Below are positions 29,880 through 38,890 of a stretch of 64,000 nt of DNA, piece by piece. The notes beneath the pieces are model-generated. The model saw nothing but the letters and a program-made list of their open reading frames with translations. It was not told where the DNA came from and did not search any database. Both the position numbers and the translations under genes were made by a program. This DNA comes from Teichococcus wenyumeiae (GTDB lineage Bacteria > Pseudomonadota > Alphaproteobacteria > Acetobacterales > Acetobacteraceae). The stretch is taken from contig NZ_RFLX01000012.1 in NCBI RefSeq assembly GCF_003696345.1, positions 112,775 through 176,774 of the forward strand, written 5' to 3'. Every line of letters starts with the position of its first letter. The stretch's first letter is position 1.

Positions 29880-30954
29880 AGGCCCGCGCGGCGCTGGCCG
29901 GCAGCGCCTGCACCGTGAAGGTGCGCGCCAGCATCTCCGGCGTCGGGTAGATATTGGGGTCGTTGCGCACATCCTCCTGCACCATCGGCGTGGCGGCGGT
30001 GACGGCATTGGGGTAGCGCACCTGGTTGGTGATGCCGGCCATCACCTCCGGCCGCAGCAGGAAGTTGATGAAGGCGTGGGCGCCCTCCGGGTTCGGGGCA
30101 TCGGCGGGAATGGCCAGCATGTCGAACCAGAGCTGCGCGCCTTCCCTGGGCTGCACATAGCCGATCTCGACACCGCGCTTCGCCTCCCGCGCACGGGCCT
30201 GCGCCTGGATGGCGTCGCCGGAATAGGTCAGCGCCACGCAGTATTCGCCATTGGCCAGCGCATCCAGGATGCTGCTGCTGGCGGTGATGGCGCGCACATG
30301 CGGGCGGATGGCCAGCAGCGCTTCCTCCGCCACGCGCAGGTCGGCGGTGTCGCTGCTGTTGGGGTTGCGGCCGGCCCATTTCAGCACGGTGGGCAACACG
30401 TCGATGGCGGAATCCATCACCGCGATGCCGCAGCCGGCCAGGCGGCGCGCATTCTCCGGCTTCATCAGCAGGTCCAGGCTGTCCAGCGGCGCATCGGGCG
30501 CCAGGGCACGGACGCGGTCGGGGCGGATGGCCAGGCCGATGGTGCCGTAGAGATAGATGGCGCCGAAGCGGTTGCCGGGGTCGCTGCTCTCCACCTGCTT
30601 CAACAGCGCCGGGTCCTGGTTGCCCCAGTTGGGAATCTTGCCGCGGTCCAGCGGCAGCAGCGCGCCGGCCTTGGCCAGGCGGGCGAAGGTGGGCTCGCTG
30701 GTCGGCACCACGATGTCGTAGCCGGACCGCCCGGCCGAGAGCTTGCCTTCCAGAGTCTCCAGGCTGTCGAAGACATCGTAGCGGATCTTGATGCCGCTCT
30801 CCTGCTCGAACTTCGCCACCGCGTCGGGGTCGATGTAGTCGGACCAGTTGTAGACGTTCAGCGTCTTCTCCGCCTGGGCGGCGGCGGGATGCGGCAGGCT
30901 TCCGGCCAGGAGGGCGGCGGCGCAGAGCGAGGCGGCAAGCAGACGGCGGAGCAT
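29842..30954 (-). CDS. potF: Polyamine ABC transporter substrate-binding protein, PotF type
   Basis: 370 residues from ATG 30954, with AGGAAGG 7 nt upstream. The signal peptide is residues 1 to about 26 (MLRRLLAASLCAAALLAGSL, cleaved near AAAQA). The mature protein begins KTLNVYNWSDYIDPDAVAKF, the classic PotD/PotF start. It also has TYSGDAIQAQARAREAKRGV and PADAPNPEGAHAFINFLLRP. In Gram-negatives it is the periplasmic receptor for putrescine or spermidine. First gene of the potFGHI operon. Confidence 0.95.
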   Translation of the reverse strand: MLRRLLAASLCAAALLAGSLPHPAAAQAEKTLNVYNWSDYIDPDAVAKFEQESGIKIRYDVFDSLETLEGKLSAGRSGYDIVVPTSEPTFARLAKAGALLPLDRGKIPNWGNQDPALLKQVESSDPGNRFGAIYLYGTIGLAIRPDRVRALAPDAPLDSLDLLMKPENARRLAGCGIAVMDSAIDVLPTVLKWAGRNPNSSDTADLRVAEEALLAIRPHVRAITASSSILDALANGEYCVALTYSGDAIQAQARAREAKRGVEIGYVQPREGAQLWFDMLAIPADAPNPEGAHAFINFLLRPEVMAGITNQVRYPNAVTAATPMVQEDVRNDPNIYPTPEMLARTFTVQALPASAARAYGRSWNRFKAGR

Positions 30955-31058
30955 GTCGGGCCCTTCCTGACAGCGGGGAGCAAGCGGCCAGCCTAGCGGC
31001 GGATTGCGCCACGGCTCAATCACCGCGCTTCTCGGGGCATGTATATAGGATTTTTTTC

Positions 31059-31087
31059 TTGACTAAAGGTTGGAATTCCTGTCTATT
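31059..31087 (+). promoter_or_regulatory. Candidate sigma-70 promoter of the phage-type cassette
   Basis: TTGACT (31059-31064), a 17-nt spacer and TCTATT (31082-31087), following a T-rich run at 31051. It is the only good housekeeping-type promoter in the 272-bp gap between the divergent potF and the first cassette gene, and would give a leader of about 130 nt. Confidence 0.4.
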
Positions 31088-31225
31088 CCGGCCGTCACCG
31101 GGCGAACTGCGCCCTGACCATTTCCCCGTCCCACGAAGCCCCCATCCGCCCGCGCCCGGCCTGCCCGCCTCCCGTGGGCGGGCTGTTCGCGCGCGCCTCC
31201 CGCCAGCCCGTCCCAGGAGACGCGC

Positions 31226-31879
31226 ATGCCCTTCGACGCCCGCAACCTCACGCCGCTGGATTCCGCCGGCGGCTTCACGATGTGGCTCTACACCACCACG
31301 GATACCCGTGCCGCCGTGCTGGCCCAGGGCTACTTCGCCTCGGCCGCCGGCAAGCTGATGCCGGGCCACCTGATCCTGCTGCAGACCTCGGATGCGCTCA
31401 GCCTCATTCCCGTGCGCAGCAATGGCGCTGTGGGCAACGGGCTGGTGCTGGATGCCACCGCGCCGCCGGTGCGCATCACCACCGGCGCCGCGCTGAAGAT
31501 CCTGTTCCGCCTGGGCGCCGCCACGGTGCAAACGCGCACCGTGGCGCTCGATCCGGTGCCGGCCGGCCTCTACATCGGCCGCTCCTTCACCGTCTCCGCC
31601 CGCGTCACCGGGCCAGTCGCCACGCTGGTCTTCTCCATCGTCAACGGCAGCGGCGCGGTGGTCGCGGGGCCGGTCTCGGTCAGCGCGCTGTCGGGTTCCG
31701 CCTCCGTCACCTTCACGGCGCCCGCCCCAGGCTCCGGCTACCGCGTCGTGGTGCGGGATGCCGGTGAGCCGCTGGTGACGCAGACCTCCACCTCCTTTGT
31801 CGTGACCGAGCCCTATGTCCTGCTCACCGAGGCCGGCAACACGATGCTGATGCAGGACGGCGGCGAATTGCTGATCTGA
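31226..31879 (+). CDS. Phage-type structural protein, unknown
   Basis: 217 residues, with AGGAGA 6 nt upstream of the ATG. The N-terminal half (FDARNLTPLDSAGGFTMWLY, then LMPGHLILLQTSDALSLIPV) is a beta-rich module also seen in small tail proteins of tailed phages. The C-terminal half has a fibre-like VTGPVATLVFSIVNGSGAVV region. It ends YVLLTEAGNTMLMQDGGELL, a repeated Leu/Met-rich beta motif common at the ends of tail-fibre accessory proteins. No firm family. First gene of the cassette to the endolysin. Confidence 0.7.
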   Translation: MPFDARNLTPLDSAGGFTMWLYTTTDTRAAVLAQGYFASAAGKLMPGHLILLQTSDALSLIPVRSNGAVGNGLVLDATAPPVRITTGAALKILFRLGAATVQTRTVALDPVPAGLYIGRSFTVSARVTGPVATLVFSIVNGSGAVVAGPVSVSALSGSASVTFTAPAPGSGYRVVVRDAGEPLVTQTSTSFVVTEPYVLLTEAGNTMLMQDGGELLI

Positions 31880-31933
31880 GCGGCCCTCAGCTCCCCTCCC
31901 CGCGCGCCCACCCCCTGAAGGACCCCCGCCCCG

Positions 31934-34381
31934 ATGGCCAATTCGAAGATCTCTGAACTTCCCACCGCCGCGACCCTCGCCGATGCCGATATCGCCGCCC
32001 TGGTGCAGGGCAGCGCCGCCCTGGCGGTGACGCGCCGCACCACCATCGCCGCCATGCGCAATGCCATGCTGGCCGACCGCCCGCTGCATGTGCGCGACTA
32101 TGGCGCGGTGGGCGATGGCATCACTGACGACACCGCCGCCTTCCAGCGCGCGATCGACACCGCGGCGGCGCAGGGTGGCGGCGTGGTGCTGCTGGGGCCG
32201 CGCCGCTACCTGGTGTCCGGGGGCGACATCACGGTGAAGAACGGGGTCTTCCTGCGCGGCCGCACCAGCGCCGGCGGCTGGCGCCAGAATGGCGATTTCA
32301 CCAGCGTCAACCACGCCATCCTGCTGGACCCCGCGCGCACCATCCGCGTGCAGCGCAATGGCGGGCTGGAAGGGCTGGCGGTGCTGCGCCGGGGCATGAC
32401 GGTGCCTACCAATCTGCGCGAGGGGCTGGATGCCATGGCCGCCTTCGCCGGCACCGCCATCACGGTGGGCGATGGCAGCGGCGGCGGCGGCAATGGCAAC
32501 GGCGCGGATACCACGCTGGCGGGGTTGCTGATCCTGGGCTTCAACTGGGGCATCTACAGCCATGGCAATGCGCGCCTGCGCGTGAAGGACGTGCTGGGCG
32601 ATGCGCGCAACGGGCTTTTCATCGGCAATGCCTTCGATGTCTGCCGCATCAGCGAGGTGAACTGGCACCCGCTCGTCACCACCGGGCGCATCTGGTCCAA
32701 TACGCGCATCGCCATCGGCAATGTCACTGACAATGGCGCCGGGCGCTTCCGTGTCACGCTGACCGGCGAGCACAGCCTGAAGACCGGCGAGCTGATGAAC
32801 ATCTCCGAGGTGCGCAGCAGCGGCTGCCCCGGCCTTTATGGCCGCTGGTCCGTCACGGTGGTGGATTCCACTCGCGTGGACCTCGACAATTCCACCTATG
32901 TTGCCGGCTGGAGCTCCGGCGGTGCCGCCTATATCCAGCCGAACCGCCGCCTTGGCACCGCCTTCACCGTCACCAGCACCGACATGGCGTCCTTCCAGAA
33001 CTGCTTCGAATACGGCCACGACATCGGCTTCGACATCTATGGCGACGTGCATGCCTGCACCTTCGCCAATATCGGCGTGGATGGCTGGGTGGATGCGGCG
33101 GACCCCACCACCGTCGGCATCCGCCTCAGCGGCACCACCCAGCGCAACAAGTTCATTGGCGGCTTCCTGTCCTCCAAGGGCGTTTCCGTGCAGGTCTCGA
33201 CCACGGGCACGGAGCAGCACGAGATCATCGGCGTCGATGTGACCGGCGGCGCCCGCCGCATCGTGGAAGTGCTGGACGGGCAGGTTTCCTTTGTGGGCTG
33301 CGACTTCACCGGCGGCCCCGGCACCGGCAACCAGACCATCGCCGCCATCCACCTGGCGGAAGCGGCGGGCAATGTCATCGTCACCGGCTGCGATACCCGC
33401 CCCGTGACCTTCACCGCCGACAGCGCGGCGGCGATGAAGCGCATCAGCCTCGCCGCCAACCGCCATACCACGGAAAGCACCAACCGCATCGCGGCGGGGC
33501 GGGTGGAGATCGCCTCGGTGTCCGATACCGCCGCCATCGAGACGCGGCTTTCCGCCGATGCCGATGGCGCGGTGAATATCCACAAGCGGGGCGGCAACGG
33601 CGCGCAGTTGCGGCTGCTGGATGCGGCCGACAAGCCGGCGGCGAGCTTCACCCTCTCCGGCACCGATGTGAACTTCGCAGGTGAAATCGGCAACAACCCG
33701 AATGCGGCGCTGAGCCTGGGCGGCGCCGGCATGACGCAGCCGCAGACGTTGCGGCTGCGGCGCCTTTCCGCCAGCCCGGCGGCCAACGACCGCATCGCGG
33801 TGCTGGAAGCCAATGGCAACAACAGCGCCGCCGCCGAGCAGACCTTCGCCCGCCTCGCCGCCGTGGCGGAAAACGTGACGACTGGCGGCGAGGCCGGCGC
33901 GCTGGTCTTCGAAACCCGCGCGGCGGGTACGGTGGCCGAACGCTTCCGCATCTCCTCCACCGGCACCGCGACGCTGAAGGGGCCGCTGGTGCTGCCGGGA
34001 GACCCGGTGGCCAACCTGCATGCCGCCACCAAGCGCTATGTCGATGGCCAGTTCACCGAGCGCCGGCTGGCCACCCTGCTGCTTTCCGCCGCCACCGCCC
34101 TGACCCATGCGCTGCACAACGGCCGGATGCTGATCGCCAATGCCGGCACCACGCTGTCGCTGAGCTGGGCCAATGCGGGGGATGGCTTCTCCTGCACCGT
34201 GGTCAACCGCCTGGGCACGGACCTGGCGCTGTCGCTCTCGGGCTTCACCGTCAACACGGCGCCCACCAATGCCGACGGCTTCACCAGGATCCGCGCCGGC
34301 GGCATCGCCTCGCTGCTCGTCTACTCGCCCGATGGCGGCACCACGAAGATCTGCCACCTGACGGGGGCGGGAGCCCCCTGA
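31934..34381 (+). CDS. Phage tail-spike-like protein with pectate-lyase beta-helix
   Basis: 815 residues. The N-terminal anchor-like segment is SKISELPTAATLADADIAAL. A right-handed beta-helix of the Pectate_lyase_3 type starts near residue 52 (HVRDYGAVGDGITDDTAAFQ) and continues with Gly-rich turns to about residue 500. A later linker carries NLHAATKRYVDGQF, a hallmark of phage tail fibres and spikes, before a C-terminal beta domain of about 100 residues. In phages such spikes bind and often cleave capsule or lipopolysaccharide. GAAGGA lies about 11 nt upstream of the ATG. The next gene begins 1 bp after its stop. Confidence 0.85.
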   Translation: MANSKISELPTAATLADADIAALVQGSAALAVTRRTTIAAMRNAMLADRPLHVRDYGAVGDGITDDTAAFQRAIDTAAAQGGGVVLLGPRRYLVSGGDITVKNGVFLRGRTSAGGWRQNGDFTSVNHAILLDPARTIRVQRNGGLEGLAVLRRGMTVPTNLREGLDAMAAFAGTAITVGDGSGGGGNGNGADTTLAGLLILGFNWGIYSHGNARLRVKDVLGDARNGLFIGNAFDVCRISEVNWHPLVTTGRIWSNTRIAIGNVTDNGAGRFRVTLTGEHSLKTGELMNISEVRSSGCPGLYGRWSVTVVDSTRVDLDNSTYVAGWSSGGAAYIQPNRRLGTAFTVTSTDMASFQNCFEYGHDIGFDIYGDVHACTFANIGVDGWVDAADPTTVGIRLSGTTQRNKFIGGFLSSKGVSVQVSTTGTEQHEIIGVDVTGGARRIVEVLDGQVSFVGCDFTGGPGTGNQTIAAIHLAEAAGNVIVTGCDTRPVTFTADSAAAMKRISLAANRHTTESTNRIAAGRVEIASVSDTAAIETRLSADADGAVNIHKRGGNGAQLRLLDAADKPAASFTLSGTDVNFAGEIGNNPNAALSLGGAGMTQPQTLRLRRLSASPAANDRIAVLEANGNNSAAAEQTFARLAAVAENVTTGGEAGALVFETRAAGTVAERFRISSTGTATLKGPLVLPGDPVANLHAATKRYVDGQFTERRLATLLLSAATALTHALHNGRMLIANAGTTLSLSWANAGDGFSCTVVNRLGTDLALSLSGFTVNTAPTNADGFTRIRAGGIASLLVYSPDGGTTKICHLTGAGAP

Positions 34382-34382
34382 C

Positions 34383-35612
34383 ATGAACCTTTCGTATTTT
34401 CCGGCCGGTACGCTGGAGGGCCATGCGGCCCTCCGCGTGCTGGGGCCAGACAATCCGGGCCGGCTCACAGTCGGCCGCGCGGGCAGCGCCACGACACTGA
34501 CCGCAACATCCTCGGTGGCCACGGCCACCGCCAACCTGCCACGCTTCAGCGGCGCGGCCCGGCGGCTGCTGGTGGAAGGGCGGCGCAGCAACCAGATCCG
34601 CAACGCGCGCGGCGAAGGCGCTGTTCCCGGCCCCTATTCCAGCGGCGGCGCGCTGCCGGGCTTCTGGGGGCTCAACGGCGTCACGCCGGCCCTGCTGGAG
34701 ATCCTCGGCACCGGGGAGGAGGACGGGCTCAACTACACGGATATCCGCGCGGCGGGCAGCAGCACCTTCGCGCTGCGCTTCGGTGCGCCGACCGAGGCGG
34801 CCGCCGCCGCCGGGCAGAGCATCGCCAGCGCCGTTCATGTCCGTCTGCTGGCCGGCGCGCTGTCGGATGCCGCTCTGCTGGAAGTGGACTTCTTCGCCAA
34901 CAACGCTACCTCCATCAACAAGATCGCGATCGCGCCCACGGGCGCGCGCCTGGCGTCGCAACGCTTCACGAATGTCTATGTGTTCCCGAGCGCTGTCAGC
35001 ATCGTCTCCCGCCTCCGCTTCAGCGGCAGCTACGATGTGTCGCTGCGGATCGCGGCGCCGACGCTGGAACCCGACGCCGCCTTTCCATCCTCGGTCATCC
35101 TGCCTCCCGCTGGCGCTCCGGCGGTCTCGGCCCGGGAGGCTGACCAGCCGGCCTGGGCACCGGCCGGCGGCTTCGGCGCGCAGGGCACGCTGGTGGTACG
35201 GGCCATGCTGCCGCAGCTGGCGCCCTTCGGCGCCTCCCAGGGGCTGTGGCAGATCGACGACGGCACGGACCAGAACCGCATCGCGCTGCGCAACACCTCC
35301 GCCGGCTCCGCCATCACCGGCGTGGTGGACCTGGGCGGCACCAACCTGGCCACCCTCTCCCCCGGCAACATGACGCCCGGCGTGCCTTTCCGTGCCGCCT
35401 TTGCCTGGGCGCCCGGAGACCAGGCGCTCTGCCTTTCCGGCGGCGAGGTGCAGACCGCCGCCGCCGTCCTGCCCACCGGCCTCACCCGCCTGCTGGTCGG
35501 CCATGCTTCCACCCAGCTCAACCGCGCCGCCTTCGGCGAGGTGGAACTGCTGGACTACCGCCCCACCCGCCTGCCCAACGCCATGCTGCAGGCCCTCTCC
35601 GGCGCCGCCTGA
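34383..35612 (+). CDS. Head-spike or tail-fibre-like protein
   Basis: 409 residues. The N-terminal part has the pattern RRLLVEGRRSNQIRNARGEG, very common in phage spike/fibre proteins just before a jelly-roll domain. The C-terminal third is a LamG/concanavalin-like segment (GTLVVRAMLPQLAPFGASQG, then VPFRAAFAWAPGDQALCLSG). The protein is probably a carbohydrate-binding appendage on a phage-like particle. It follows the tail-spike gene with a single base between, so they are co-translated. Confidence 0.7.
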   Translation: MNLSYFPAGTLEGHAALRVLGPDNPGRLTVGRAGSATTLTATSSVATATANLPRFSGAARRLLVEGRRSNQIRNARGEGAVPGPYSSGGALPGFWGLNGVTPALLEILGTGEEDGLNYTDIRAAGSSTFALRFGAPTEAAAAAGQSIASAVHVRLLAGALSDAALLEVDFFANNATSINKIAIAPTGARLASQRFTNVYVFPSAVSIVSRLRFSGSYDVSLRIAAPTLEPDAAFPSSVILPPAGAPAVSAREADQPAWAPAGGFGAQGTLVVRAMLPQLAPFGASQGLWQIDDGTDQNRIALRNTSAGSAITGVVDLGGTNLATLSPGNMTPGVPFRAAFAWAPGDQALCLSGGEVQTAAAVLPTGLTRLLVGHASTQLNRAAFGEVELLDYRPTRLPNAMLQALSGAA

Positions 35613-35646
35613 GCGGCAGCCGGCCTTTTCCGAAGGAGCGAGACCC

Positions 35647-36021
35647 ATGCCCGTCCTGACCGATTACGCCCGCAATCTCGTCGCCCGCGCCATCTGCGCC
35701 CGCGGCCCTTCCCTGCCTGCCGCCGTCTATGCGGCGCTGGGCACCGGCGGCACGGTCGCCAATGGCCTGTCCGGCGAGCCCGCCGGCAATGGCTATGCCC
35801 GCCAGAAGGTCGTCTTCACCGGCACCGGGGAGCAGCGCAATGCCGAGGCGCTGCGCTTCGTCTTCACCGCCGCCGCCGGCACGCTGACGCATGTCGGGCT
35901 CTACGACGCTGCCGCCGGCGGCAATGCCCTGGCCTTCGGGCCGCTGACGCAGACCGCCCCTGTCTCCGGCGCCGGCACGGTGACGCTGGCGGCCGAGGCG
36001 CTGACCATCGGCGCCGAATAG
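35647..36021 (+). CDS. Small phage tail-fibre-associated protein
   Basis: 124 residues from ATG 35647, with AAGGAG 8 nt upstream. The composition is typical of small phage tail proteins: TDYARNLVARAICARG at the start, then LPAAVYAALGTGG and GNGYARQKVVFTGTGEQRNA, and a C-terminal VSGAGTVTLAAEALTIG strand. It resembles the gp80-like tail family seen in many siphophages, but the match is by pattern only. It lies between the spike genes and the holin-like gene. Confidence 0.65.
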   Translation: MPVLTDYARNLVARAICARGPSLPAAVYAALGTGGTVANGLSGEPAGNGYARQKVVFTGTGEQRNAEALRFVFTAAAGTLTHVGLYDAAAGGNALAFGPLTQTAPVSGAGTVTLAAEALTIGAE

Positions 36022-36080
36022 CGCCCCGCCGGCCGCGTCGCGCGGCCGGCAACCTCCTCCCCCAGCAAGGACCTCATCCG

Positions 36081-36266
36081 ATGCGCTATCTCCTCGACCG
36101 TATGGCCGAGCCGGGCACGCTGCGCTCGCTCGCCGTCGTGGTCTTCGCGATCAAGGGCATCGTGCCGGATGCCGGCACGATCCAGGGCTTTGTCGATGTC
36201 TCCATCCTGCTGCTCGGCACCATCTCGGCCCTGATGCCCGAGGGCAGCAAGGCGGCCCGGTCTTGA
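36081..36266 (+). CDS. Holin-like small membrane protein
   Basis: 61 residues with AAGGA upstream. Two short hydrophobic segments (LRSLAVVVFAIKGIVPDAG and FVDVSILLLGTISALM) separated by a polar turn, and a basic C-terminus (KAARS). The size, topology and position directly before an endolysin gene are those of a phage holin or pinholin. The stop overlaps the endolysin start (TTGA), the coupling expected for a lysis pair. Confidence 0.6.
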   Translation: MRYLLDRMAEPGTLRSLAVVVFAIKGIVPDAGTIQGFVDVSILLLGTISALMPEGSKAARS

Positions 36267-36712
36267 GCACGGCACCCAGCTCACTGGCCGCGCTGCTGCT
36301 GCGGGAGGAAGGCCTGCGGCTGACGGTCTACGACGACGCCACCGGCCAGCCCCTGCTGCCCGGCAGCACGCTGCGCGGCCATCCCACCATCGGTATCGGC
36401 CGCTGCCTGGACCGGCGTGGCATCACGACAGCCGAAGCCCTGGGACTGCTGGAGAACGACCTGGCCGAGGTTCGTACGGCTGTGGCAGCGGCGCTGCCCT
36501 GGGCGGCGGAACTCACCGACAACCGCCGCATGGTGCTGGAGGCCATGGCCTTCCAGCTCGGCCTCGCCGGGCTGCTGGGCTTCAAGGGCACCCTGGCCGC
36601 CCTGCGGCGCGGCGACCACGAGGCCGCGGCGGCAGGCATGCTGGCCTCGCTCTGGGCACGGCAGACACCGGCGCGGGCGCAGCGCATGGCCATGATGATG
36701 CGCGCCGGCTGA
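36263..36712 (+). CDS. Endolysin, T4-lysozyme-type muramidase (GH24)
   Basis: 149 residues starting with TTG 36263, overlapping the holin-like gene's TGA. The catalytic triad is present as E-x8-D-x5-T in REEGLRLTVYDDATGQPLLP, with the expected TIGIGRCLDRRGITTAEA segment after it and MVLEAMAFQLGLAGLLGF in the middle. It cleaves peptidoglycan between MurNAc and GlcNAc. No signal peptide or SAR helix is visible, so release probably depends on the preceding holin-like protein. Confidence 0.88.
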   Translation: MSTAPSSLAALLLREEGLRLTVYDDATGQPLLPGSTLRGHPTIGIGRCLDRRGITTAEALGLLENDLAEVRTAVAAALPWAAELTDNRRMVLEAMAFQLGLAGLLGFKGTLAALRRGDHEAAAAGMLASLWARQTPARAQRMAMMMRAG

Positions 36713-36723
36713 GCCTCTCCCCA

Positions 36724-36781
36724 GCCCGGCGAAAAGCGAAGGCGTGTGCTTTTCGCCGGGCCGGCCTATATATGCCGGCCC
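36724..36781 (+). terminator. Pair of strong hairpins after the cassette
   Basis: A perfect 14-bp inverted repeat (GCCCGGCGAAAAGC at 36724 and its complement at 36748-36761) is followed at once, sharing 4 bp, by an 8-bp one (GGGCCGGC at 36758-36765 and 36774-36781) with a CTATATAT loop. The T-run is inside the first stem rather than after it, so these are strong pause or terminator candidates without a classic U-tail. The TATATAT loop could alternatively be a -10 element for the kinase gene. Confidence 0.55.
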
Positions 36782-36900
36782 ATGTCTTGTCACAGCGCCG
36801 GGATGCCAGGCCTCGCGGCGCAGGTGGCCGGTGGCCGTCGCTCCGCTTGTTCAGGATCATGCCTTAGTTGCGCCACCACACGCCTTTGCGGCAGAAGGTC

Positions 36901-38298
36901 ATGCGGCGCCTGCCGCGCCGGCATCTTTCCATGCCGCGACGCTATGGCCTCGCGGCGCTGATGGTATTGGCGGCGGGCGGCATCCGGCTGGCACTGCCCG
37001 TCATCGGCCCGCCCTACCTGTTCTTCATCCCGCCCGTGATGGCGGTGGCCTTTCTGCTGGGCAACGGCCCCGGCCTCTTCGCCACCGCCCTGGCCACGCT
37101 GCTGGCCGTGGGCCTGTTCATTCCCCCCTACTACACGCTGCAGATCCCCTTCGAGCAATGGACGGCGACGGCGCTCTTCGCCCTGGTCGCCGCCGCCCTC
37201 GCGCTGGTCTGCTCCGCCTTCCGCCGCACCCTGGATGCCCGGGACGCCGATCTCGCGCAATTGCGGCAGGCCCTTGCCGATGCGGCAGACGGCCGTGCGG
37301 CGGCCGATGCCAGCAACGCCTTCCTCAGCGGCGTGCTGGCCAGTTCCGCCGACTGCATCACCGTGCTGGACCTCGATGCCCGCCTGACCTTCATGAGCGA
37401 GGGCGGCCGCCGCAGCATGGAGGTGGCGAATTTCGCCACCATCCACCATGCCCCCTGGCCCGAGCTGTGGCAGGGGGAGGCAAGGGCCGAGGCGGAGGCC
37501 GCCGTGGCCGAGGCCCGCGCCGGCCGCGCCGCGCGCTTCCAGGGGCTGGCGCATACCATGCGCGGCCGGCCGCTGTGGTGGGACGTGGCGGTGACGCCCA
37601 TGCTGGACGGTGACGGGCAGCCGGAGCGGCTGCTCTGCGTCGCGCGCGACATCACGGCGCAGCGGCGGCTGGAGGAACAGCAACAGCTGCTGAACCAGGA
37701 ACTGAAGCACCGGCTGAAGAATACCCTGGCCATGGTGCAGGCGGTGATGAACCAGACGCTGCGCCAGTCCCGCTCGCTGCCCGAGGCACAGGAGGCGCTG
37801 GAGGCGCGCCTGGTGGCGCTGAGCGGCGCCCATGGCGGGCTGCTGGACATGCAAAGCCAGGGTGCCGAGATCCATGAGGTGGTGCGCGCCGCCCTGCTGC
37901 CGCATGAGAGCCGCGCCAGCGCCTTCCGAGTCGAGGGCCCTTCGCTCCGCCTCTCCTCCCGCTGCGCCCTGGCCCTGACGCTGGCCCTGCATGAGCTGGC
38001 CACCAATGCCGCCAAATACGGCGCCCTTTCGGCCGAGAACGGGTGGGTGTCGCTCTCCTGGCGTATCCTGCCGCCTTTCGATGGCGCCGAGACCACCTTT
38101 CAGCTGCGCTGGCAGGAAAGCGGCGGCCCTCCGGTGCAGCCCCCGGCCCGCGCCGGCTTCGGCAGCTTCATGATCCGCCGCACCCTGCCGGGCTATTTCG
38201 AGGGCAGCGCCAACCTCGACTTCCGGCCTGAAGGATTGCTCTACCAGCTTGAAGGGCCGGTGGCCTCATTGCACGAAGGGCAAGGCCAGCAGGGCTGA
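36901..38298 (+). CDS. HWE-family sensor histidine kinase
   Basis: About 465 residues from ATG 36901; TTG 36868 and ATG 36931 are alternatives. N-terminal DUF4118-like membrane region with about four helices (residues about 10-110), then a PAS domain (VLASSADCITVLDLDARLTF to LLCVARDITAQRRLEEQQQ). The phosphoacceptor His is in LNQELKHRLKNTLAMVQAVM, the HWE H-box. The N-box is LHELATNAAKYGALS; the HWE triad is completed by WQES before FGSFMIRR. HWE kinases often feed general-stress PhyR regulators or light sensing. No response regulator lies next to it. Confidence 0.92.
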   Translation: MRRLPRRHLSMPRRYGLAALMVLAAGGIRLALPVIGPPYLFFIPPVMAVAFLLGNGPGLFATALATLLAVGLFIPPYYTLQIPFEQWTATALFALVAAALALVCSAFRRTLDARDADLAQLRQALADAADGRAAADASNAFLSGVLASSADCITVLDLDARLTFMSEGGRRSMEVANFATIHHAPWPELWQGEARAEAEAAVAEARAGRAARFQGLAHTMRGRPLWWDVAVTPMLDGDGQPERLLCVARDITAQRRLEEQQQLLNQELKHRLKNTLAMVQAVMNQTLRQSRSLPEAQEALEARLVALSGAHGGLLDMQSQGAEIHEVVRAALLPHESRASAFRVEGPSLRLSSRCALALTLALHELATNAAKYGALSAENGWVSLSWRILPPFDGAETTFQLRWQESGGPPVQPPARAGFGSFMIRRTLPGYFEGSANLDFRPEGLLYQLEGPVASLHEGQGQQG

Positions 38299-38313
38299 GG
38301 CGCGCGCGGCTGG

Positions 38314-38631
38314 TCAGAACTGCCGGCGCAGGCTCGGCGCGATCTTCCGGCTCAAGCCCGGTTGTTCCATGTCGGCCTTCAAGCCGTCCCGCCGGAACCT
38401 GCGGATGATGTCGATATCGTCATGCCCAAGCTCGCAACGCGCGATCGCGGCGGCAAGCCGGTCCTCGGCCGCGTCCTGGGCGTCTCCAGGCGGGTACCGC
38501 GCCACGACCACAGCCATCAGGCACAAGGAGGTGAAACGGGTGCCGGGCGGCACCGAGCCCAGGCCTTGTTCCGTCACCGCCAGTGCGAAGCCCAGTTCCG
38601 CTTCGGATATCAGACCTCCCTTCCGCTTCAT
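38314..38631 (-). CDS. Hypothetical protein
   Basis: 105 residues, convergent with the kinase gene (15 bp between stops). An AGGGG purine block lies about 9 nt upstream of the ATG. The middle is amphipathic (LISEAELGFALAVTEQGLGS, then FTSLCLMAVVVARYPPGDAQ), followed by an acidic-helical EDRLAAAIARCELGHDDIDI and a basic tail. No family is recognised. Codon use is like that of the core genes around it. It may be a small housekeeping-type orphan rather than an island gene. Confidence 0.5.
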   Translation of the reverse strand: MKRKGGLISEAELGFALAVTEQGLGSVPPGTRFTSLCLMAVVVARYPPGDAQDAAEDRLAAAIARCELGHDDIDIIRRFRRDGLKADMEQPGLSRKIAPSLRRQF

Positions 38632-38890
38632 CAGCCTATCCCCTGTACCCCGTGAAGAGCCCCGGCCAACGGCCGCAGCTTGCGTCCAGCCTCAGGAAGC
38701 CCTGAATCGGGGCAGCTCAACGTCCCGAGTAGGGTTTTGTTGTGGCGCGGTGCTGCGGCTCGGGCCCGGAAATGGCCTGCTGCCTGAGAAGCGGCCGGGG
38801 TGGGAGCTGTAGCGCTGCCCGAGAGCCAACCCGTGAAACAGGCAGGATCGACGCCCAGCGACCGCGTGCCTGCGATGTGGCGGAAATCAG
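38632..38890. other. Intergenic stretch without convincing gene
   Basis: This stretch between the hypothetical gene and the tRNA-Thr repeat has several overlapping open frames on both strands, none with a good ribosome site or recognisable protein. I see no hairpin or promoter of note apart from the start region of the upstream gene. Confidence 0.5.

Noticed and set aside
31016..34603. A nearly 1,200-codon minus-strand open frame opposite the tail-spike gene
   Set aside because: Its translation is low-complexity (His, Gly, Arg, Gln rich) with no domain, and the plus strand has a convincing beta-helix spike protein. It is a high-GC shadow frame.
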